Shown: piece by piece, positions 1 through 8,770 of the stretch
How positions within the stretch are numbered: position 1 is the stretch's first letter
How the letters are laid out: each line of letters begins with the position of its first letter
Program-made: the position numbers and the translations under genes
Notes under the pieces: model-generated
The model's input: only the letters and a program-made list of their open reading frames with translations
Told to the model about the DNA's origin: nothing
Database searches by the model: none
Assembly: GCF_000732615.1 (NCBI RefSeq)
Contig: NZ_JPGL01000012.1
Span: forward strand, 1 to 64,000
Source: Burkholderia paludis
GTDB lineage: Bacteria > Pseudomonadota > Gammaproteobacteria > Burkholderiales > Burkholderiaceae
Length of the DNA: 64,000 nucleotides
Direction: 5' to 3'

Positions 1-3
1 CCC

Positions 4-1314
4 TCACGCCCGCGCCGCCACCATCGCGCGCTCCGAGCGCGTCCACGCGACCAGCGCGCCGATGCCGAGCAGCGCCAGGCACACGATCGGCACGATCATC
101 GGCCCGAACGCGGTGCCGGTCGCCTTGCCCGCGAACGGCATCAGGTTCTGGCTGAAGAAGCCGCCCAGGTTGCCGATCGAGTTGATCGCGGCCACGCTCG
201 CCGCCGCCCGCGCGCCGGTGAAGTAGCGCGGCGGCATCGACCAGAAGCACGGATACAGCAGCGGAATGCACGCGCCGCCGAGCACGAGCGCGACGAAGCG
301 CAGCGGCGTGGACGGCAGCACGAGGCTCAGCAGGAAACCGAGCGCGCCGAGCGCCGCGACGATCGCGATCGTGCGCAGGATGCTCTTCGCGCGGCGCAGC
401 TTCGCCGGCAGCCACAGCAGCAGCAGCACCGCGAGCGCCCACGGCAGCATGCTCAGGAAGCCGTTCATGCTGCTCGACACGCCGAACGACTTCACGAGCG
501 TCGGCAGCCAGTACGTGACGCCGTACAGCGACGTCGACATCAGCATGTAGGTCGCCGCGAACAGCATCACGCGCGGATCGAGCAGCGCCTTCCACGGCTG
601 GCCGTGCTCGGCCTGCGCCGGCTTCTCGCGTTCGAGCGCGGCCTCGACGATCGCCTTCTCGCGCGCATCGAGAAAACGCGCGTCGCGCACCGACGCGGGC
701 AGCACGCGGAACACGACGATCGCGACGATCACCGCCGGGATGCCGGTCGCCACGAACACCCACTGCCAGCCCGCGAGCCCCCACACGCCGTTCAGGCTCA
801 GCAACACGCCGCCGACCAGCGAGCCGAGCATGTTCGCGAGCGCGCTGCCGAGCGTGAAGATGCCGAGCACCTTCGCGCGATAGCTTTGCGGAAACCACAG
901 CGTCAGGTAGTAGATCACGCCGGGATAAAAGCCGGCCTCGGCGATCCCGAGCACGAAGCGCAGCGCGCAGAACGCGGGCATCGACGTCGTGAAGCCCATC
1001 AGCACCGTGATGAGGCCCCACGTCAGCATGATCCGCGCCAGCCACAGGCGCGCGCCGTAGCGATGCAGCGCAAGCGTGCTCGGCACCTCGAACAGCAGGT
1101 AGCCGATGAAGAACAGCGACGACGCGAGGCCGAACGCGGCTTCCGTCATCCCGAGGCTGTGCACCATCTGCAGTTTCGCGAAGCCGACGTTCTGCCGGTC
1201 GATGAACGCGATCAGGAACATCACGACGAGGATGGGCAGCAGGCGCCGCGCCATCTTCGACATGATGCGCTGCTCTTCGGCGGACGCGGGGTCCAGGGTA
1301 TCGGTAGCGCTCAC
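4..1314 (-). CDS. MFS transporter, anion:cation symporter type
   Basis: A 436-residue inner-membrane permease of the major facilitator superfamily with about 12 hydrophobic segments. The N-terminus (RRLLPILVVMFLIAFIDR, then QNVGFA) is typical of the anion:cation symporter/phthalate-tartrate branch, which usually imports organic acids by proton symport. I chose the GTG at 1312-1314 because AAGGAG lies six bases upstream; an internal ATG (MSKMARR) at 1263 is the alternative. The gene lies 98 bp downstream of the periplasmic binding-protein gene on the same strand, so the two are probably co-transcribed and serve the same small anion. The stop is at the very edge of the window. The substrate cannot be read from sequence. 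Confidence 0.85.
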   Translation of the reverse strand: MSATDTLDPASAEEQRIMSKMARRLLPILVVMFLIAFIDRQNVGFAKLQMVHSLGMTEAAFGLASSLFFIGYLLFEVPSTLALHRYGARLWLARIMLTWGLITVLMGFTTSMPAFCALRFVLGIAEAGFYPGVIYYLTLWFPQSYRAKVLGIFTLGSALANMLGSLVGGVLLSLNGVWGLAGWQWVFVATGIPAVIVAIVVFRVLPASVRDARFLDAREKAIVEAALEREKPAQAEHGQPWKALLDPRVMLFAATYMLMSTSLYGVTYWLPTLVKSFGVSSSMNGFLSMLPWALAVLLLLWLPAKLRRAKSILRTIAIVAALGALGFLLSLVLPSTPLRFVALVLGGACIPLLYPCFWSMPPRYFTGARAAASVAAINSIGNLGGFFSQNLMPFAGKATGTAFGPMIVPIVCLALLGIGALVAWTRSERAMVAARA

Positions 1315-1412
1315 TTCGGGCTCCTTGCGTGAATCGGTTGCGTATCGGTTGGATCGGCGCCGCGCGACGAACGCGCGGGCGCGGGGGTGGATCGATGAAC
1401 GGGGGCGGCGGT

Positions 1413-2429
1413 TCAGCCCGACCGGTAGGCGTCCAGCATCGGCGCGAACATCTCGTGCCACGCGCGCGGCTTCGCCTTGATCGTGCCGGCCAGGTACAGG
1501 AATTCGACGTAGTCCATCAACTGGTTCGGCAGGACCGAAAAGCGCGTGTCCGGTGCGGCGAGCATCCGCATCACGTCGTCGTGCGACACGCCGACGCCCG
1601 ACGACGCCGCGTACAGCGCGGCCGCCGCGCGCGGGTCCTGCGCGATCAGGCGGTTCGCCTCGTCGAGGGCGGCGATGAACGCCACGGCCAGCGCGGGCTC
1701 CGTGTCGACGAGCCGCTTCGGCGCGAACACGACGTCGAGCGTCATCGGGCCGAGCACGTCGACCGAATTCACGACGCGGTGGATGCCCGGCCGGCGCAGC
1801 TCCAGCGTGGAGAACGGCGGCGACGTGAAGTGCGCGGTGACGCCGTTCTCGCGGCGGATCAGCGCCTGCATCGCCTGCGGATGCGGCAGGTTCACGGTGA
1901 TCGAATCGAGCTGCGCGAAATGCGCGGGGCCGAGCTGGCGGCTCGCGACCATCTGCAGCACGACCGCCGACAGCGACGTGCGGATGCCCGGCACCGCGAT
2001 CCGGTCGGACGGCGCGAAGTCGCGCAGCGACACGAGGCCCGGACGGTTCGCGTTCAGCGACAGCGACGTGGCCGACAGCCCGCTGATGCCGATCACCTCG
2101 ACGTTCGGAATGCCGCGCGCCCGCGCCCACAGCTCGATGAAGCCGGGCGCGCCGGCGCCCGCGAAATCGAGCGTGCCGGCCATCATCGCGTCGTTGACGG
2201 AATTGCCGCCGTCGAGCAGCACCCAGTCGACCGCGACCTCGCGCAGGCCCTGGCGCGCCGCGTGCCGTTCGAACAGCCGCTGCTTCTCCATCACGAGCAG
2301 CGGCAGGTACAGCACGCCATAGCCTTTCGAGATCCGGACCGTGCGCGGCTTCGCGCGCACGAGCGACGGCGCGGCGAGCACGCCGAGCCCGGCGGCCAGC
2401 AACGCGCGGCGACGCGGCGACGCGGTCAT
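1413..2429 (-). CDS. NitT/TauT-like periplasmic substrate-binding protein, orphan
   Basis: About 338 residues. The N-terminus MTASPRRRALLAAGLGVLAA followed by APSLVRA has three arginines before a hydrophobic stretch and could be a Tat-like or Sec signal. The mature part (ISKGYGVLYLPLLVMEKQ, DAMMAGTLDFAGAGAP, PHPQAMQALIRRENG) matches the NMT1/NitT/TauT binding-protein fold used for nitrate, sulfonates, pyrimidine precursors or aromatic sulfonates. No ABC ATPase or permease lies beside it: its neighbours are an MFS permease and a divergent TctDE-like two-component system. It may therefore feed a sensor or a distant permease. An upstream start (MHGGVR) at 2447 is possible; neither start has a strong ribosome site. 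Confidence 0.8.
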   Translation of the reverse strand: MTASPRRRALLAAGLGVLAAPSLVRAKPRTVRISKGYGVLYLPLLVMEKQRLFERHAARQGLREVAVDWVLLDGGNSVNDAMMAGTLDFAGAGAPGFIELWARARGIPNVEVIGISGLSATSLSLNANRPGLVSLRDFAPSDRIAVPGIRTSLSAVVLQMVASRQLGPAHFAQLDSITVNLPHPQAMQALIRRENGVTAHFTSPPFSTLELRRPGIHRVVNSVDVLGPMTLDVVFAPKRLVDTEPALAVAFIAALDEANRLIAQDPRAAAALYAASSGVGVSHDDVMRMLAAPDTRFSVLPNQLMDYVEFLYLAGTIKAKPRAWHEMFAPMLDAYRSG

Positions 2430-2666
2430 GCGCACACCGCCATGCAACGGTCGGCCAACGGCCGCGCGCGGGCCATCGCCGCGCCGCGCCGCACGCCCGT
2501 CGTGCCCGTGACCTGCTGCATGTTGCCGTCTCCTTGAATATTTCTGGTATTAATGCCGTCCTTGCATTCTGCTTCCGGCTCGACACAGGTTATCGGCCGA
2601 GTCTGAGAAAATGCTGACATCCCGGCCCCGGGAAAACCCCTAACCCATCCTCTGCAAGACGGCACC
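2430..2666. promoter_or_regulatory. Divergent promoter region between binding protein and two-component system
   Basis: This 237-bp gap separates the leftward binding-protein/MFS pair from the rightward response-regulator/kinase pair. It contains an AT-richer patch around 2535-2560 (TTGAATATTTCTGG) in an otherwise GC-rich context, the likely promoter area. No convincing inverted repeat was seen. The divergent arrangement suggests the response regulator controls the transport genes. Confidence 0.4.
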
Positions 2667-3332
2667 ATGCGCATTCTGGTCGTGGAAGACGATGCCGAGA
2701 TCGGCGCGGCGATCCGCAGCCGCCTCGCGCGGCTCGGCCACGCGGTCGATCTCGAAACCGACGGGGCAACCGCGAACGGGCTGCTGCGCGTCGAGCGCTT
2801 CGACCTCGTCGTGCTCGATGCGAACCTGCCCGGCATGGACGGCTTCGCGGTGCTGCGCCACCTGCGCGCAGCGGGCAGCACGACGCCCGTGCTGCTCGTC
2901 ACCGCGCGCTCGGCGATCGACGATCGCGTGAGCGGCCTCGGCCTCGGCGCCGACGACTACCTGGTGAAGCCCTTCGACTATCGCGAGCTCGACGCGCGCG
3001 TGCAGGCGCTCCTGCGCCGCAACAGCGGCCATGCGAACGACGTGCTGACGCTCGGCGGCCTCGTGATCGACCGCAGCAGCCGGCTCGCTGAACTCGACGG
3101 CCAGCCGCTGTCGCTGTCGCGCCAGGAATTCGCGCTGCTCGAAATCCTCGCGAGCCGGCCGCAGCGGATCTTCTCGAAGGACGAGCTGCTGAACCAGTTG
3201 TTCAGCTTCGGCAACGAGCCGACCGCGAACGCGGTCGAGCAGTATGTGACGCGCGTGCGCAGGAAGCTGCAGGGCAGCTCGGTCGAGATCCGCACCGCGC
3301 GCGGCATGGGGTACCAGATTGCCGCGCATTGA
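2667..3332 (+). CDS. OmpR/TctD-family response regulator
   Basis: A 221-residue cytoplasmic DNA-binding regulator. Residues 1-115 are a receiver domain with acidic pocket ED at 7-8, phospho-acceptor Asp51 (VVLDANLPGMDGF) and the conserved lysine in YLVKPFDY. Residues 125-221 form the winged-helix output domain (LSLSRQEFALLEIL, then TRVRRKL near the end). The kinase gene overlaps its 3' end by 14 bp, a typical translationally coupled pair. Length is normal for the family. The kinase's N-terminal domain is of the TctE type, so this partner is best called TctD-like; such systems often control transport of tricarboxylates or other organic acids, in keeping with the divergent transport genes. Confidence 0.93.
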   Translation: MRILVVEDDAEIGAAIRSRLARLGHAVDLETDGATANGLLRVERFDLVVLDANLPGMDGFAVLRHLRAAGSTTPVLLVTARSAIDDRVSGLGLGADDYLVKPFDYRELDARVQALLRRNSGHANDVLTLGGLVIDRSSRLAELDGQPLSLSRQEFALLEILASRPQRIFSKDELLNQLFSFGNEPTANAVEQYVTRVRRKLQGSSVEIRTARGMGYQIAAH

Positions 3333-4767
3333 CTGGTTCCCCAAGACGCTGTTCGGGCGCACGCTGCTGTTCGTCGCGATCGTCGTCGCGACCGGCGCCC
3401 TCGCACTCGCGGCGATCGCGCGCTACTACGCGGGCGTCGCGGCCGAGCGTGCATACGACCAGTTGCTGGGCGGCGCGTCGATCCAGGTCGCCGAGAACCT
3501 CTACGTGCAAGGCGGCGTGCTCGCGCTGAATCCGCCGGTGGCCGCGCTGTCGACGCTGTCGCGCTACGACCTCGTGTACTACAAGGTCGTCGACTCGCGC
3601 GGCATCGTCGTGGCCGGCTACAGCGATCTCGCGAGCCCCGCGACGCTCGCCGCCGCGCAACAGGGCCCCGCGTTCGCGAACGCCGTCTACCAGGAGCACC
3701 CGATCCGCACCGCCACCATCGCGCGCTACATGCCCGAGGAAAGCACGCCCGGCTGGGCGCTCGTGACCGTGGCGCAAACCACCCACGCGCGCCGGCAGCT
3801 CACCAACGACATGAGCTTCAAGGTGTGGACGCTGATCCTGCTGATGAGCGTGCTCGCGATCGGCGCGAGCGGCCTCGCGATCCGGCGCGGCCTGCGCCCG
3901 CTCGCGCAGATCGGCGCGATCATCGCCGCGCGCGACCCGGCCGACCTGCGGCCGGTGGCCGTCGATACGCCGAGCGAGATCGACGCGATCATCGGGTCGA
4001 TCAACGGGTTGATGCGCCGTCTGGCCGAACGCATCAACGCGATGCAGCGCTTCATCGCCGACGCCGCGCACCAGATGCGCACGCCGCTCGCGCGGCTCGA
4101 TGCGCAGATCGAGCTGCTCGACGGCGAGGCCGATCCCGCACGCCACGCGGCGCGCCTCGACGCATTGCGCGCGACCTGCTCGGACGTCGGGCGGCTGACC
4201 GGCCAGTTGCTCAATCACGCGATGGTGATCCATCGCACCGAGGCCGTGCCGCAGCAGCCGGTCGAACTCGTCGCACTCGCGAAGGACGTGCTCGGCCGCA
4301 CGATTCCGCTCGCGGACGAGCGCGACGTCGCCGTCGCATTCGCGAGCGACGCGCCGTTCGCGTGGATCGACGGCGACGCGATCAGCCTGCAGGAAGCGCT
4401 GTCGAACGTGCTGCACAACGCGTTGTTGCACGGCCATGCGGACGATCTCGTCGTGGCGGTCGCGAGCGCCGGTCACGCCGACGGCGCGATCACGCTGACC
4501 GTCACCGACAACGGTCGCGGCATCCCGCGCGAACACTGGGACGCCGCCTTGCAGCCGTTCGTGCGGATCGCGCCGGACGGCAGCGAGCGGCGCACCGGGT
4601 CGGGCCTCGGGCTCGCGATCGTGCAGGAGGTGATGAAGGCGCACGGCGGGCGCGTCGGGTTCGCGTTTCCCGACGCGGGCGGGTTCGCGGTCGTGCTGAC
4701 GTTTCCGCGCGCGGCGAAGCTCCCGGCGGATGCCGCAAAGGCCGGACGGATACGGCCGGGCAACTAG
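3319..4767 (+). CDS. TctE-like sensor histidine kinase
   Basis: A 482-residue membrane kinase. One transmembrane helix sits near residues 15-35, a periplasmic 2CSK_N-type domain follows to about 165, then a second helix around 170-190 and a HAMP region. The dimerisation/phosphotransfer motif is IADAAHQMRTPLARL with the phospho-accepting histidine near residue 251. The ATPase domain shows the N box (NVLHNALLHG), G1 (DNGRGIP) and G2 (GSGLGLAI) motifs. Translation apparently starts at a TTG that overlaps the end of the response-regulator gene; no ATG lies close by in frame. The ligand is unknown but is probably an anion handled by the neighbouring binding protein and MFS permease. Confidence 0.92.
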   Translation: MPRIDWFPKTLFGRTLLFVAIVVATGALALAAIARYYAGVAAERAYDQLLGGASIQVAENLYVQGGVLALNPPVAALSTLSRYDLVYYKVVDSRGIVVAGYSDLASPATLAAAQQGPAFANAVYQEHPIRTATIARYMPEESTPGWALVTVAQTTHARRQLTNDMSFKVWTLILLMSVLAIGASGLAIRRGLRPLAQIGAIIAARDPADLRPVAVDTPSEIDAIIGSINGLMRRLAERINAMQRFIADAAHQMRTPLARLDAQIELLDGEADPARHAARLDALRATCSDVGRLTGQLLNHAMVIHRTEAVPQQPVELVALAKDVLGRTIPLADERDVAVAFASDAPFAWIDGDAISLQEALSNVLHNALLHGHADDLVVAVASAGHADGAITLTVTDNGRGIPREHWDAALQPFVRIAPDGSERRTGSGLGLAIVQEVMKAHGGRVGFAFPDAGGFAVVLTFPRAAKLPADAAKAGRIRPGN

Positions 4768-4891
4768 GCCGGGCACGCCGGGCGAACGCCATCCGGCGCA
4801 GGTGCGGCCGGGCCGGGCCAGTGCGTCATTCCGGTCGACGCGTCAGGCCCGGCGCATCATGGCCCGGGTCGAGGCTCGCGCGTCGCCGCGC

Positions 4892-5335
4892 TCAGTCGCC
4901 GTCGCCGGCATCGCGGCCGAGCGCCGCCAGCCGCGCGACGAGCCGGTCCAGCTCGTCGTACTGACGCTCGCAGAACAGCCGGCACAATGCGTCGACGTCC
5001 GCGCGCTTCTCGACATCGATCGTCTCGACATACCGCTCCTGCTTTTCCTTGCCGATCCCGAAGAGCCCCTTCTTCACCCGCATGGAAACGGCATGCAACT
5101 GGAAGCCTTCCGCATGCGCATCGCCGAGCGCGGTCACCCACAATTCCCGCTGGTCGTCGGCCTGCTGCAGCACGAGGGCCGGCAACGGGCCTTCCTGCGC
5201 TTCGTCCCACTCCGCATGCTGCGCGGGCCACGGAAACGCGTCGAACGCCTGCGTGAACGACGCGTAGTCCGTCGCGCCTTGCGGATCCAGCTGATTGAAG
5301 TCATAGCCGACTTTCTGAACGGAATAGGTCAACAT
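4892..5335 (-). CDS. Hypothetical protein, about 147 residues
   Basis: I do not recognise this family. The protein is soluble and acidic, with no signal peptide or membrane segment. The C-terminal third is a charged helix (ERQYDELDRLVARLAALG) that could be a dimerisation element. An ATG at 5335 is preferred to an overlapping GTG at 5344 because GGAG lies eight bases upstream of the ATG. It stands alone, convergent with the two-component operon and about 150 bp beyond the end of the formylglycine-generating-enzyme gene. It could be the last gene of the sulfatase operon, but nothing in its sequence links it to sulfate ester metabolism. Confidence 0.65.
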   Translation of the reverse strand: MLTYSVQKVGYDFNQLDPQGATDYASFTQAFDAFPWPAQHAEWDEAQEGPLPALVLQQADDQRELWVTALGDAHAEGFQLHAVSMRVKKGLFGIGKEKQERYVETIDVEKRADVDALCRLFCERQYDELDRLVARLAALGRDAGDGD

Positions 5336-5489
5336 GCGCGGCACTCCGTGGCGTCCGGTATCGGGAGAACGTCAATCTACCTTGAATGCCGCCGTCCATC
5401 AGTATTTTTCGCATGCCTGACAAAAAACAGGCGACCTACCCGACTGGAGAGGGCGCGGCGCACCCGTCCGCTGCGTTGACGCACGTCGA

Positions 5490-6461
5490 TCAGTCGTGCG
5501 CGACATCGTATGCAATCCGGAACCCCGTGTGTCCGGTCGAGGTATCCCGCGGTCGCCCCGTCCGGGCGGCGATACGATAGCGATAGCAGTAATCGCGATG
5601 GCACAGATACGACCCGCCTTTCAGCGTATGCTCCCGCTCCGCGAGCGCCTGACGATTGCGCGCCTTTCCCGCGCCCGACAGCGACTGCGTCAGGAACGGA
5701 TCGGCGCACCATTCCCACACGTTGCCGCTGCAGTTGTACAAGCCGGCGGGATTCGGCGAAAACGCATCGACCCGAACCGTACCGGCATACCCGTCCGGCG
5801 ACGTGTTCAGATGGGGAAACACGCCGTGCCAGATGTTGCAGCACTGCATCTCGTCGGACGGCTCCTCGTCGCCCCAGGGATAGCGGCGCGCTTGCGCGCC
5901 CCCTCTGGCCGCATGCTCCCACTCCGCCTCGGTCGGCAGCCGGCCGCCGCACCACGCCGCAAACGCGCACGCGTCGTTCCACGACACGTGCACCACCGGA
6001 TGCTGCTCGCGCCCCGCAACCGACGAACCGGGCCCCTCCGGCGCCGCCCAGCTGGCGCCGTCGATCGCCAGCCACCACGGGGCGTCCGCGACGCCCACGA
6101 GGTGATCTGCGCAGACGGAGGACGAGCGGAACACGTAACTCCAGCCGATGCGCTCGGCCTCCGTGCGATAGCCGGTCGCGGCGACGAACTCCGCGAAGCG
6201 CGCGTTCGAGACGGCATAGCGATCCATCCCGAACGCGCGCAACGTGACGCGCCGCCGCGGCCCCTCGCCATCGGCCTTGATGACGGGCGTATCCGTGCCG
6301 ACCCAGCTCCTGCCCGCCTCGAACCAGACGATGTCCCGGCTCGACGGCACGCCGGCGCCCGTGCTGTGGATGCGCGGCGCGGACGCATGCGCCGACACCG
6401 CGGACAGTTGCTGGCGCTTTCCCGCGCCGGGACAGCACGATCGTTGCTTGTCGTTGCTCAC
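5490..6461 (-). CDS. Formylglycine-generating enzyme (sulfatase-modifying factor)
   Basis: A 323-residue FGE-sulfatase-domain enzyme that oxidises the active-site cysteine of sulfatases to formylglycine. The C-terminal catalytic motif GGSYLCHRDYCYRYRIAAR carries both cysteines at the C-x4-C spacing required for copper/oxygen-dependent aerobic FGE. Other family blocks are HPVVHVSWNDACAFAAWCGG, RLPTEAEWEHAARGG and GNVWEWCADPF. GTG at 6461 is chosen because GGAGG lies four bases upstream. It follows the cysteine-type sulfatase gene in the same direction by about 75 bp. Two CxPxR sulfatases are encoded within 5 kb, so this is very likely their dedicated maturase rather than another SUMF1-fold protein. 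Confidence 0.93.
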   Translation of the reverse strand: MSNDKQRSCCPGAGKRQQLSAVSAHASAPRIHSTGAGVPSSRDIVWFEAGRSWVGTDTPVIKADGEGPRRRVTLRAFGMDRYAVSNARFAEFVAATGYRTEAERIGWSYVFRSSSVCADHLVGVADAPWWLAIDGASWAAPEGPGSSVAGREQHPVVHVSWNDACAFAAWCGGRLPTEAEWEHAARGGAQARRYPWGDEEPSDEMQCCNIWHGVFPHLNTSPDGYAGTVRVDAFSPNPAGLYNCSGNVWEWCADPFLTQSLSGAGKARNRQALAEREHTLKGGSYLCHRDYCYRYRIAARTGRPRDTSTGHTGFRIAYDVAHD

Positions 6462-6536
6462 GGTTCCTCCCTGCCGAAACGTCGTTTCCCCGTGTCTGCC
6501 GGCCACGGGGTGCCGAACCCGGGATGGCGTCGCACG

Positions 6537-8162
6537 TCAGCCACCCGACGCGGCCCCGGCCTGGGCCGCGCGCTTGCGCTCGACCTCGGCGCGCATCGCC
6601 TGCGCCTGGACGGCCAGGTGCGCCCGCCACCGCTCGGCGCGATCCGCGTGGCTGCGGGCCAGAAGCCGCGCCGGCTCGATCGCGCCCGCGGACGGCAGAC
6701 CGAGCCGCGTGTATTGGTCTTCCGGCGCATCGCTGGCCCGCATCAGGTCGCGCATGAGTTCGGCCATCCGCAGTTCGGCCGTCTCGTCGTACAGCGGGCG
6801 CTCCTGTCGCGGATCGTCATGCAGATCGAAAAGCAGCGTCCCCGACCGGTACGCATACCCGACAGGCCGGCTCGCGATCCGCATCGTCCGGACACCCTTG
6901 GTAAACGAAAAGGGTTCGGACAACTCGATGTCACGCAGTTCGTCGACGCTGAACCGCTCCCGCATGTGGGTGGGCATCAACGTATATTCGTACAGCGGTT
7001 CGTTACGGTCCGGATCGACGCCCGAGCGCATGTACACGTAGCGCCCGTCGGTCACGTTGACCTGTTCGCCATGCATGCCGAACAGCGCGGCCTCGCGAAC
7101 GGGCGCGTCCGTGTCGATCGTTCTCCAGAGCGCACTGCCCTGCATGTCCGGCGTGGGCGCCAGACCGAAAAAGTCGAGCAGCGTCGGCGCGAGGTCGATC
7201 ATCTGCACGAGCGAGCGGCGGCGTACGCCGGCCCGACGCCAGCGCGGATCCCAGATGAAGAGCGGCGTGTTGGCGAGTTCGTTGAACCACGGCTGGACCG
7301 TCTTTGCCCACCACCCGTGCTCGCCGAGCATGTACCCGTGGTCGGTGCAGACGATCAGCATCGTGTCGCGCCACAGATCGAGTTCGTCCATCAGATCGAG
7401 CACCCGCCCGAGCGAGTGGTCGCACATGGACACGAGCGCGGCATACCCGGCCTGCGCCGTGCGCAGGTCGCCGTCCGTCTCGGCGGCGGAGACCGGGCCG
7501 TAGGGCGGCCAGTCGAAGTGCGTGCCGTCTCGGTCGCCCGGGTAAAGGTCGCGATACTTCGGATAGCTGGCGAACGGCTCGTGCGGATCGAACGTCTCGA
7601 TCTGCAGGAACCACGAATCCTTGTCGTGATTCTTTCTCAGGAACGCTTCGCCCGCATCGAAGGTCAGCGTCTGCGGATGCAGATCCTCGGTCGGGTAATA
7701 CTGGCGGTTCACGAAATCCTGCCGCGCGGCCGTCTCCTTCAACGCGCCTTTCAGCCGTGCCGGCATCGGGGGCGGGCCGAGTTCCGCCTTCCACGGGTCG
7801 CCCTCCTGCCCCCGGAAGAATTCCCAGCTGCTGTATCGCGTGTGATAGGTCGCGCCGCCGTCTTCCCAGTAGTGCGGGTGATCGCTCGCCAGATGGGTGT
7901 GAATGCCCTTCTTGCGGAGCATGTCCGGCATCGAATCGTCGAACGGCTCCAGCGGCCCCCAGCTTCGATGCAGGAAGTTGTAGCGCCCGGTGTGCAGTTC
8001 CCTGCGCGCCGGTATGCAGGCCATGCTGCCGATATAGCAGTTGTCGAAGGTCGCGCTGCGATCGGCGAGCCGCTGAAAATTCGGCGCGTTGACCCAGGTG
8101 TTGCCGTACGGCGGCAGCATGTGCCGGTTCAGGCTGTCGTACATCACGAGTATGGCTTTCAT
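6537..8162 (-). CDS. Sulfatase, cysteine (CxPxR) type
   Basis: A 541-residue type I sulfatase. The maturation signature C-I-P-A-R starts at Cys49 and continues RELHTGR, which fits the C-x-P-[SA]-R-x4-T-G consensus; Cys49 would become formylglycine. Metal and sulfate ligands are recognisable in the N-terminal VMYDSLNRH region, in ASDHPHYWEDGG and in the later CTDHGYMLGEHGWW block. No signal peptide is visible, so it probably acts in the cytoplasm on an imported sulfate ester. The neighbouring formylglycine-generating enzyme supplies the modification. The substrate is not determinable; the nearby GH3 glycosidase, porin and MFS point to a sulfated glycoside or sulfated sugar. Confidence 0.93.
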   Translation of the reverse strand: MKAILVMYDSLNRHMLPPYGNTWVNAPNFQRLADRSATFDNCYIGSMACIPARRELHTGRYNFLHRSWGPLEPFDDSMPDMLRKKGIHTHLASDHPHYWEDGGATYHTRYSSWEFFRGQEGDPWKAELGPPPMPARLKGALKETAARQDFVNRQYYPTEDLHPQTLTFDAGEAFLRKNHDKDSWFLQIETFDPHEPFASYPKYRDLYPGDRDGTHFDWPPYGPVSAAETDGDLRTAQAGYAALVSMCDHSLGRVLDLMDELDLWRDTMLIVCTDHGYMLGEHGWWAKTVQPWFNELANTPLFIWDPRWRRAGVRRRSLVQMIDLAPTLLDFFGLAPTPDMQGSALWRTIDTDAPVREAALFGMHGEQVNVTDGRYVYMRSGVDPDRNEPLYEYTLMPTHMRERFSVDELRDIELSEPFSFTKGVRTMRIASRPVGYAYRSGTLLFDLHDDPRQERPLYDETAELRMAELMRDLMRASDAPEDQYTRLGLPSAGAIEPARLLARSHADRAERWRAHLAVQAQAMRAEVERKRAAQAGAASGG

Positions 8163-8298
8163 GATCGGTTCGATTCACTCCATGTTTGATGCGTCGTGTG
8201 CGGCCTGCTCGTCGCGTCGTTCACGCACGGCTCGCCGCCGGAACGGTCGCGGCCCCTTGCCCGCCGCAACGCATCCGATGATCCCGACGGTTCCCGTC

Positions 8299-8703
8299 TT
8301 ACCGGGTCTGCGGACTGATGCGCAACCGATTACGCACCTCGCCGACGCCCGGCACGCGCTGCGCGGCCGATGCGGCCAGCGCGGCCTGCTCGGCATCGGC
8401 CACCTCGCCGGACAACGTGACGACGCCGGACCTCGCGAAGATCAGCAGGCGGCTCGAATCGAGACGCTTCGTTCGCGCCAGCGCACCCGCCACCTGCTTG
8501 CGCAACCGTCGGTCGGCCGCCTTCGTCGCCTTGCGCGACTCGCTGCCGGACGCTGACGCCGACACCGATGCCGACGCAGCCGCCGATGCCGATGCTGGAG
8601 TCGCCGCCCCCCCGCCCTGCGATTCCTGAGCGGCGGCACTCAGCGCACTCAAAGCGATCGTCCATGCCACCAGATAGCGGCATCCCCTTCTGCAAACCTG
8701 CAT
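8299..8703 (-). CDS. Secreted BON-domain protein
   Basis: A 134-residue periplasmic or envelope protein. Residues 1-25 form a signal peptide ending near SALSAAA-QE. Residues 30-60 are low-complexity Ala/Ser-rich sequence, a likely flexible linker. Residues 65-130 form one BON domain (DSSRLLIFARSGVVTLSGEV, then VPGVGEVRNRLRI), a fold found in OsmY-like stress proteins and in proteins that associate with membranes or porins. It lies directly downstream of the porin gene and upstream of the first sulfatase gene, so it may be an envelope accessory of this locus. Function otherwise unknown. Confidence 0.8.
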   Translation of the reverse strand: MQVCRRGCRYLVAWTIALSALSAAAQESQGGGAATPASASAAASASVSASASGSESRKATKAADRRLRKQVAGALARTKRLDSSRLLIFARSGVVTLSGEVADAEQAALAASAAQRVPGVGEVRNRLRISPQTR

Positions 8704-8770
8704 GTCGTTTCTCCCGTTGTTCCCCCGGCATCGCCTCGCGTCGTGCGCCGCGATGCCATTGGCCGCACCT

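Noticed and set aside
5400-5430. GCCTG…CAGGC hairpin with a T/A-run as terminator for the formylglycine enzyme gene
   Set aside because: The T-run lies in the loop rather than after the stem, so it is not a normal terminator.
5496-8189. Nearly 900-codon plus-strand frame opposite the formylglycine-generating enzyme and sulfatase
   Set aside because: No domain is recognisable and it opposes two genes with intact catalytic motifs.
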